A DNA stretch of 5,776 nt, from NCBI GenBank assembly GCA_934565775.1, contig CAKTIN010000102.1, forward strand, positions 1 through 5,776. The letters run 5' to 3'. The position numbers and the translations under genes were made by a program. This document shows positions 1-4,513 of the stretch, piece by piece (position 1 is the first letter of the stretch; each line of letters begins with the position of its first letter). The notes under the pieces were generated by a model, which saw only the letters and a list, made by a program, of their open reading frames with translations, had not been told where the DNA came from and made no database searches. The DNA is from an uncultured Oscillospiraceae bacterium. Its GTDB lineage: Bacteria; Bacillota; Clostridia; Oscillospirales; Oscillospiraceae.

Positions 1-23
1 GGGAAGATAGGTAACGCCAACAT

Positions 24-53
24 AAAGAACCTGCTTCGGCAGGTTCTTTTTTT
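24..53 (+). terminator. Rho-independent terminator of an upstream plus-strand gene
   Basis: A perfect 11-bp stem (24-34 with 39-49) is closed by a TTCG tetraloop and runs into seven T residues (47-53), the first three of which pair in the stem. On the minus strand there is no T tract beyond the stem, so it acts on plus-strand transcripts. One reading frame ends in TAA at 12-14, ten bases before the stem. It could be the tail of the upstream gene, but too little is visible to call a CDS. Confidence 0.93.
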
Positions 54-423
54 GCCCTTTTTGCCCCCTGATTCCCCGATTCCTTCTGTGTTTCGCGTTC
101 CAAAAACAACCCTTTTGACCCAACCACCAGCATAGACGACTACCGCCTTGCGCTGATTTCTTCTCCTTTTCATGTTTTAAATTGCCCTAGGGAGGCTTAG
201 CTATGGGGGGTAGATTTGGCTCGTGAATTATGGGTGCGGTCTATGAAGGCCTTCGGGATGGCTGCGTGACCTTTTCCAATGCGGTCTATGGGATCATGCC
301 GCTAAAATTTCTACCATTCCGCAATAAGGGGCCAGGCGTATCGCCTGACCCCAACTTTTATTCTGACCCAATTCCTTTTGAACGAGTGACGGCTAGAATG
401 GATATTTTGCTGACCTTCCATAC
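54..423. other. Gene-free stretch of about 370 bases
   Basis: No convincing gene is seen. The only plus-strand frame of any length (230-427, 65 codons) has no ribosome binding site and no recognisable protein pattern, and it runs into the end of the convergent gene. The stretch contains an 11-bp direct repeat, TGCGGTCTATG, at 235-245 and 280-290, and the hairpin at 328-352 listed separately. Confidence 0.6.
328..352 (-). terminator. Hairpin downstream of the membrane-protein gene, possible terminator
   Basis: The inverted repeat GGGG-CAGGCG / CGCCTG-CCCC has one C/A mismatch and a three-base TAT loop. It lies about 70 bases past the stop codon of the minus-strand gene that ends at 424. On the minus strand the stem is followed by only a weak T-rich run (TTATTG), so its role as an intrinsic terminator is likely but not secure. 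It could instead be an RNA-stabilising 3' hairpin. Confidence 0.4.
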
Positions 424-1320
424 TTAGAACTGCCCGGCGAGGATGAGAAGGCCGCTGCCAACCAACAAGAATAGGCCGGTCCATATATGCCCCAGGTATT
501 CCTTCATCCACGCGCTGAGAATGCTTCCCAAGCCGGCCCAGAGAAGGAAGCATCCTGCCTCACCAATCAAAATGCTCATGAAGCTTGCCGGAGGCGTCCG
601 TAGCCGCATTTGACACCAGAGATACGCAAGCATGGGGACGATCAGAGCGAGGAAGAGAATCGCTACGAACAGCCCGTATGCCACCGGGTGCTGGTCGGAG
701 AACTCCCAGGGACAGAGCTCGTTCTTCCTGTTGAATTTGAAAAGATGTGCCTTTTTGGGCGGCAGCCAGTAAAAGACCGGCGTGAGCTTCTCCGGCAGCA
801 GGGGAGCCGGGTTTGTCAGCCCGGTGAGCTCCTGCATGGTTTGTAATTCATAAGCCGGGAAAAGCAGCCTGTATTCGTCCTGCCCCAGGTGAGTGGTCAG
901 ACAGCAGAAGTAGCGCAGCCGTGTGGGCTCCCCCTGCATCGTGCTTACCCCGGCTTTTCGGTACTCCGCTCGCCAGGCGGCTTGCTCCTGATTCCAGTTG
1001 TGAATGAAAACTCCATCTTTTTGGAATGCTAGGCTGGCCGTGGGATCCAAGGGAAGGGCGAAAAGCCTTTGCCCCTGGAGGATCCAGAGATGGCCATCCC
1101 GCAGGAACAGCTTGCACCGCAGCAGGATGCCTTTTCTGCCGCCTTTACTGCCGTGCCTTTGAATGCTGAGCAGATCGATGGACCTGGCTCCTACGGGAAT
1201 ATTCAGAACCGAATCGATCTCCAGCTTTGCGCTCCGCAGCTGCCGGCGCAGATACTCCGGTGCTTCGCCTGCGAGGAACCGCTGGGTTGCCGACTCCGGA
1301 TCGGAAAACAGGGTTTGCAT
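424..1320 (-). CDS. Unrecognised membrane-anchored protein, three C-terminal TM segments
   Basis: This gene encodes 298 residues of a family I do not recognise. The first ~210 residues are soluble, with alternating hydrophobic segments (around residues 65-110) that suggest a beta-rich fold. A basic stretch near residues 188-200 leads into three hydrophobic helices at about 213-235, 247-271 and 280-296, so the C-terminus ends in or at the membrane. There is no N-terminal signal peptide, so the soluble part probably faces the cytoplasm. The start at 1320 is chosen because AAAGGAG sits five bases upstream. The frame is open back to 1371, but no ribosome site supports that longer form. The gene lies downstream of the murT/gatD-like terminator on the same strand and so is probably transcribed separately. 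A weak candidate promoter (TTGGAA 1400-1405, TAGATT 1378-1383, spacing 16) fits this. Coding status is well supported; function is unknown. Confidence 0.82.
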   Translation of the reverse strand: MQTLFSDPESATQRFLAGEAPEYLRRQLRSAKLEIDSVLNIPVGARSIDLLSIQRHGSKGGRKGILLRCKLFLRDGHLWILQGQRLFALPLDPTASLAFQKDGVFIHNWNQEQAAWRAEYRKAGVSTMQGEPTRLRYFCCLTTHLGQDEYRLLFPAYELQTMQELTGLTNPAPLLPEKLTPVFYWLPPKKAHLFKFNRKNELCPWEFSDQHPVAYGLFVAILFLALIVPMLAYLWCQMRLRTPPASFMSILIGEAGCFLLWAGLGSILSAWMKEYLGHIWTGLFLLVGSGLLILAGQF

Positions 1321-1325
1321 ATGGG

Positions 1326-1332
1326 CTCCTTT
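1326..1332 (-). promoter_or_regulatory. Ribosome binding site that fixes the start at 1320
   Basis: AAAGGAG on the minus strand sits five bases before the ATG at 1320-1318. It is the reason for preferring this start over the in-frame ATG at 1371, which would add 17 residues. Confidence 0.8.
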
Positions 1333-1420
1333 CACTGCGCGGGGTCCCCTAGGGAACGAATCCCGCCACATTCTTCAAATCTATCCGCCGGTCAGCGGAT
1401 TCCAATTTCAGTAAGGTTGG

Positions 1421-1455
1421 AAAAGCCCCTGCTTTGGAAATGAAAGCAGGGGCTT
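1421..1455 (-). terminator. Rho-independent terminator of the murT/gatD-like operon
   Basis: A 13-bp perfect stem (1423-1435 with 1443-1455) has a seven-base loop. On the minus strand it runs into TTTT (1424-1421, partly in the stem). It begins about 20 bases after the stop codon at 1474. There is no T run on the plus-strand side, so it serves the minus-strand operon. Confidence 0.88.
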
Positions 1456-1473
1456 GCAGTGGGTCGCTCCGGG

Positions 1474-2202
1474 TTAGTGGTAAACGCAGGCGCGGTTTTC
1501 CTGGCTGAACTCCTTGATCCGAAGCTCATAGGATGCTCGCGCGGCCTCTTCACAGGCGATGGGCGCGTCCTTGGCGCCCATGAGATCCAGCAGATACCGG
1601 GTGAAGGGGGGATTCATCACCAGCAGAGGGCCGGTGAGATAGGTAGCGAAGAAATTGTTCCGCCGGATGCCCTCAAATTTGTCCTCCGGGTTCCGGCCCA
1701 CGCCGCGAATGCCCTGGAACAGGGGTTCGTCTTGGGGATCGAGAGGCCCATAGGTATGGCCAAATTGGCTCTTGAAGCCGACGATCTTGCTCTCCCCCTG
1801 GAAGGTGCCCAGGAAATAGCCGTTGAAGCGGTTCATCATCTTGAGCTTCGCCGTATAGGGGAACAGACCCAGACCCTCCACCGTGGGGGCCTCGTCGCTT
1901 TCAATGCGCTGCCAGAAAACCTCACAGGCGTTGCCGGTGATGAGGAAAATCGTGCCTCCGGCAATGAGCGCCTCCAGACGGGCCTTGTAGGGGCGCAGGG
2001 CCTCTGCGGCCAGCTTCTGCCCCAGCTCCGTTACGGAGCCCATGAAGATCAGGTCCGGGGCCTCCCGGATGAAGAGAGGCTCGGTTTTCAGATCGGTGTT
2101 CACAATCTCGGCCTGGCCCAGGCAGCGCTGCAAATAGGTGACGTTCCAAAGATCCCCGTACAGGTTTGCGACCTCGGGGAACAGCACTTCGATTTTTTTC
2201 AT
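1474..2202 (-). CDS. GatD-like class I glutamine amidotransferase domain protein, catalytic Cys and His replaced
   Basis: The 242-residue product resembles GatD, the glutaminase partner of MurT that supplies ammonia to amidate D-Glu in lipid II. Features shared with GatD are the N-terminal E-V-x-N-L-Y-G-D pattern, a D-L-I-F-M-G strand (50-55), the N-R-F-N-G segment with Arg125 (matching S. aureus Arg128), V-G-F near 141-143 and A-T-Y-L-x-G-P-L near 186-193. By hand alignment the nucleophile elbow I-C-G-G-Y is I-T-G-N-A here, putting Thr89 at the Cys94 position, and Y-L-H-G-P is Y-L-T-G-P, putting Thr190 at the His189 position. The nearest cysteine is Cys93. Glutaminase activity is therefore doubtful; a structural or regulatory role is possible. 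Start: AAAGGAGG lies seven bases upstream, and the ATG overlaps the preceding stop (ATGA), which indicates translational coupling to the murT-like 3' part. Confidence 0.85.
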   Translation of the reverse strand: MKKIEVLFPEVANLYGDLWNVTYLQRCLGQAEIVNTDLKTEPLFIREAPDLIFMGSVTELGQKLAAEALRPYKARLEALIAGGTIFLITGNACEVFWQRIESDEAPTVEGLGLFPYTAKLKMMNRFNGYFLGTFQGESKIVGFKSQFGHTYGPLDPQDEPLFQGIRGVGRNPEDKFEGIRRNNFFATYLTGPLLVMNPPFTRYLLDLMGAKDAPIACEEAARASYELRIKEFSQENRACVYH

Positions 2203-2741
2203 TTTGCCGCCTCCTTTGCAAGCGCGCAGATCTTTGCGTGGACCGCCTGCTCCTCCGCCCAGCTGTCTACGCCGTGGAAGAGGTAAATTTCCTCGCCGGG
2301 GGTAAAGAGCAGCAGGTCCGGGCTGTCGATCTCCTTGGGTGTGGCAAAGATCTTTTCCTTGGGATAGCCAGCCAGCTCCAGGCGCAGGGCGTAGTCCAGA
2401 TACCGGGGGCCGGTGCAGATGACCCGGTCCACATCCCCGCGATTGACGAATTCAAAGTCGCAGTCATACATCCAGCTGACATTTTCCGACCAGTTTTTCT
2501 GGTCATTCAGACAGTTGCACATGAAGATGATCTCTTTTTTGCCGGGAAGCTGGGTAACATAATCCAGATTCCGGCATACGGCCAGGGCGTTCTTCTCCTT
2601 GGCCAGGAGGGTGGTCAGGTGTACGTTGCCCACCTCCACCCGCTCATAGCGGGTTTTTACAATGGAGGTCCGGGCCATGTATGTTTGAATTTTCTCGTGG
2701 GGCATTCCCATTTCCCGGAGCAGGGCAATGACTGCCACCAT
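2199..2741 (-). CDS. C-terminal (DUF1727-type) part of a split MurT-like ligase
   Basis: These 180 residues continue the MurT-like protein encoded just upstream in another frame. The opening helix M-V-A-V-I-A-L-L-R-E-M-G matches what follows N-I-Y-N in Mur ligases. The S-W-M-Y-D-C-D-F-E segment (89-97) is the counterpart of the S-W-x-W-D-x-D-F-E signature of MurT C-terminal domains. Several usual MurT elements look altered: the N-D-x-x-A-D-G-x-D loop reads as N-D-Q-K-N-W-S-E-N, and the N-P-x-G-x-N-Q loop is not evident. The ATG at 2741 lies one base after the upstream stop codon and has no Shine-Dalgarno sequence. The part is therefore made by coupling or reinitiation, by frameshifting, or not at all. 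Its stop overlaps the gatD-like start. It may be one half of a frameshifted pseudogene. Confidence 0.75.
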   Translation of the reverse strand: MVAVIALLREMGMPHEKIQTYMARTSIVKTRYERVEVGNVHLTTLLAKEKNALAVCRNLDYVTQLPGKKEIIFMCNCLNDQKNWSENVSWMYDCDFEFVNRGDVDRVICTGPRYLDYALRLELAGYPKEKIFATPKEIDSPDLLLFTPGEEIYLFHGVDSWAEEQAVHAKICALAKEAAK

Positions 2742-2754
2742 GTTATATATTGAA
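2739..2754 (-). other. Frame break in the murT-like gene at an (AT)n run
   Basis: On the minus strand TTC AAT ATA TAA C ATG reads F-N-I-stop, then Met in another frame. The Mur-ligase motif N-I-Y-N would be restored by AAT ATA TAT AAC, exactly one extra TA in the AT run. The simplest reading is loss of one TA dinucleotide by slippage or an assembly error. A +1 shift at ATA-TAA-C would also join the frames with only the Tyr missing. Confidence 0.8.
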
Positions 2755-3570
2755 AAGACTGTCGGAGATCAGCGTGTATTCATAGGGCTTGCCATGGTCC
2801 AGAACGGTCATCTTCTTGCCGGGAATGTCCACGTCAGTGGCCAGGTAGTCACTGCTGGGGGAAGTGAAGCCGCAGCTGGGGCAGTGGGCGTGGCCGATGT
2901 GATGATACCGGCGGTAGTCGTAGACCAGCTTGGTGTGGCACTTGGGGCAAATTTGCAGGTCATTGATAAGATTGACGCATTCCTTCACATCCGACTCCAT
3001 GGGCCCGATGCCGAAGTAGGCCCGGGGGTTGCCGGGAGAGACGCTGTCCGCCAGCAGGTCGTCCGCATTCATAATGAGCAGCGTGTCCTTGGGCATGGCG
3101 GAGGTCATGACGTCAGCAATGTAGGCCGGATGGCCGTTGCGCATGATGGAATCCCGGAACAGGTTGGTGATGACCGCCATATCCGGATGGAGATAGGGAT
3201 AGATCCGGCGGGCGGAGCGCTCGTCGATCTCCAGAACCGCCAGGTCATACTTGGTCTTGCCGGTCAGAGTTGCGCCCTGGAGCAGGGCTGTGCAGATGCC
3301 GGAGAGGATGTTGGAGCCCGCCCGGTTGCTCAGGACGCGAACGCCGTCCTGCTCCAGAATGTCGCAGATCATATTGTTCACCGTGGTTTTGCCGTTGGTT
3401 CCGGTGACGGAAATGATTTTCTTCGGCTTGCCGATGCGCTTCAGAAAGTCCGGGCACAGCCGGACGGCCAGGGCCCCGGGGAAGTCCGTGCCGTTGTGGT
3501 GGGTCAGACGGAGGACCGGAATGGAGAGCTTCGCCGCCCAGAGGGCAAATAAAAATCTAAGTTTTCCCAA
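2743..3570 (-). CDS. murT: N-terminal and central part of a split MurT-like Mur ligase
   Basis: These 275 residues form the ATP-binding part of a MurT-type ligase, which in Firmicutes pairs with GatD to amidate the D-Glu of lipid II at the membrane. The N-terminus is the hydrophobic, basic MurT-type segment. The P-loop is T-G-T-N-G-K-T-T (about 56-63). V-L-E-I-D-E-R sits near 112-118 and N-L-F-R-D near 136-140. A four-cysteine zinc ribbon typical of MurT follows, with C-P-K-C at 208-211 and C-P-S-C at 230-233. The frame stops at F-N-I, in the middle of the conserved N-I-Y-N motif, and the rest of the protein is encoded in the next frame. The start is a TTG with GAGGTG six bases upstream. The open frame extends to 3765, but that part is proline-rich, unlike MurT, and crosses the promoter. 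This is probably the first half of a frameshifted gene. Confidence 0.82.
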   Translation of the reverse strand: MGKLRFLFALWAAKLSIPVLRLTHHNGTDFPGALAVRLCPDFLKRIGKPKKIISVTGTNGKTTVNNMICDILEQDGVRVLSNRAGSNILSGICTALLQGATLTGKTKYDLAVLEIDERSARRIYPYLHPDMAVITNLFRDSIMRNGHPAYIADVMTSAMPKDTLLIMNADDLLADSVSPGNPRAYFGIGPMESDVKECVNLINDLQICPKCHTKLVYDYRRYHHIGHAHCPSCGFTSPSSDYLATDVDIPGKKMTVLDHGKPYEYTLISDSLFNI

Positions 3571-3576
3571 GACAGA

Positions 3577-3582
3577 CACCTC
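3577..3582 (-). promoter_or_regulatory. Ribosome binding site selecting a TTG start for the murT-like gene
   Basis: GAGGTG on the minus strand is six bases before TTG (3570-3568). It supports this non-ATG start over a GTG that falls inside the site itself (3579-3577) and over the distant ATG at 3765, which lies upstream of the promoter. Confidence 0.72.
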
Positions 3583-3633
3583 GAAACTGCGGGGGAAAGC
3601 CCGCGTTTTTGAAGAAATAGAAAGGCTTTCTGC

Positions 3634-3662
3634 ATTATAGCACAAAATTCCCCCGCAGTAAA
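3634..3662 (-). promoter_or_regulatory. Sigma-A promoter of the murT/gatD-like operon
   Basis: On the minus strand: TTTACT (3662-3657), a 17-base spacer, then TGC-TATAAT with a perfect -10 (3639-3634) and an extended TGn. The predicted transcript start near 3627 gives a leader of about 57 bases before the TTG at 3570. Confidence 0.82.
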
Positions 3663-3758
3663 GCCCATTTTCCCCCGGGGACGGCGGCAAAGGGGGAGCG
3701 GACGGCGGCCGGAAGAAGAAAATAGAACAAAAAACAGCAAAAATCCCATGGTTTCTCA

Positions 3759-3787
3759 TTGACAAACCGGTGGTTTCCGTGTAGAAT
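3759..3787 (+). promoter_or_regulatory. Sigma-A promoter of cmk
   Basis: A perfect TTGACA (3759-3764), a 17-base spacer and TAGAAT (3782-3787, five of six) predict a transcript start near 3794 and a leader of about 33 bases. The spacer holds a 13-base inverted repeat, AAACC-GGT-GGTTT (3764-3776), which could bind a regulator. The promoter diverges from the murT-like promoter, with about 96 bases between the two -35 elements. Confidence 0.85.
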
Positions 3788-3826
3788 AAGAAGCTAGATT
3801 GGCATAGTTTCAGAGGTTACCGAAGG

Positions 3827-4513
3827 ATGCAGAAGCAATTTTACTCCATCGCTATTGATGGTCCCGCCGGGGCGGGGAAGAGCACCATGGCCCGGCAGCT
3901 GGCCCGGCAGCTGGATTTTGTGTATGTGGACACCGGGGCGATTTACCGCTCCGTGGCGTACTTTATGCTGCTCATGGGCATCAGCCCCAAGGATACGGAC
4001 GGCGTGACCCGGCTGATCGACGATGTGAATTTGCAGATCGTCTATGAGGGCGGCGTGCAGCACATGATCCTCAACGGGCAGGATATTACCGAGGAGCTCC
4101 GCACACCGGAGATCTCCAAGGCGGCGTCCCTGGTCTCTGCGCAGAAGGTTGTGCGCAGCTTCCTGCTGGAGATGCAGCGGGCGGTGGCCCGGAAGCAGAA
4201 TGTCATTATGGACGGCCGGGATATTGGGACCGTGGTCCTGCCCCGGGCGGATGTGAAAATTTACCTGACCGCTTCGGCGGAGGTCCGCGCCCACCGGCGG
4301 CTCCTGGAGCTCCAGGAGAAGGGGGAGAAAACCTCCTATGACCGGGTCCTGCAGGACATTCTCCAGCGGGACCGGCAGGATATGACCCGGGCCGTTGCGC
4401 CGCTGAAAAAGGCGGCGGACGCAGTGGAGCTGGATACTTCGGACCTCACCGTGGAGCAGAGCGTGCAGGCCATGGAGCGGATCATCCGGCAGAGGCTGCC
4501 GCAATGCAGGTAA
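3827..4513 (+). CDS. cmk: Cytidylate kinase (CMP/dCMP kinase)
   Basis: This enzyme uses ATP to phosphorylate CMP and dCMP to the diphosphates in cytoplasmic pyrimidine salvage and nucleotide supply. The 228 residues match the usual Cmk length of about 220-230. The N-terminal strand I-A-I-D leads into the P-loop G-P-A-G-A-G-K-S (12-19). V-D-T-G-A-I-Y-R (about 34-41) is the NMP-binding segment, D-G-R-D-I-G-T is present, and R-D-R-Q-D-M-T-R is the lid. No key residue is missing. The ATG at 3827 has AGAGG ten bases upstream (3812-3816); GAAGG directly abutting the ATG is too close to serve. It is the first gene after its promoter. Its last ten bases overlap the start of ispH, so the two are co-transcribed and probably coupled. 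Many Clostridia, as I recall, carry a plsC acyltransferase gene between cmk and ispH; none is present here. Confidence 0.97.
   Translation: MQKQFYSIAIDGPAGAGKSTMARQLARQLDFVYVDTGAIYRSVAYFMLLMGISPKDTDGVTRLIDDVNLQIVYEGGVQHMILNGQDITEELRTPEISKAASLVSAQKVVRSFLLEMQRAVARKQNVIMDGRDIGTVVLPRADVKIYLTASAEVRAHRRLLELQEKGEKTSYDRVLQDILQRDRQDMTRAVAPLKKAADAVELDTSDLTVEQSVQAMERIIRQRLPQCR

Noticed and set aside
230..427. Plus-strand 65-codon open frame
   Set aside because: There is no Shine-Dalgarno sequence, no recognisable pattern, and it reads through the hairpin at 328-352 into the convergent gene's stop codon.
1321..1371. 17-residue extension of the membrane protein to an ATG at 1371
   Set aside because: The AAAGGAG at 1326-1332 is spaced for the ATG at 1320.
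1459..2286. Long plus-strand open frame of 275 codons opposite the gatD-like gene
   Set aside because: It is fully antisense to a gene with family motifs, ribosome site and terminator, and it has no recognisable motifs of its own. GC-rich codons on one strand commonly keep the opposite frame open.
2728..3552. Plus-strand open frame of 274 codons opposite the murT-like gene
   Set aside because: It mirrors a Mur-ligase frame with clear motifs, and its composition is that of a shadow frame. No ribosome site was seen.
3680..3710. Repeated GACGGCGGC in the divergent intergenic region
   Set aside because: Two short GC-rich copies in a GC-rich, low-complexity stretch; no array or dyad structure supports a function.
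3571..3765. 65-residue N-terminal extension of the murT-like gene to an ATG at 3765
   Set aside because: It is proline-rich and unlike MurT, would start upstream of the operon's own promoter, and has no ribosome site. The TTG at 3570 has one.
3794..4504. Minus-strand open frame opposite cmk
   Set aside because: cmk is unmistakable on the plus strand. The antisense product is a low-complexity His/Leu/Arg-rich shadow.
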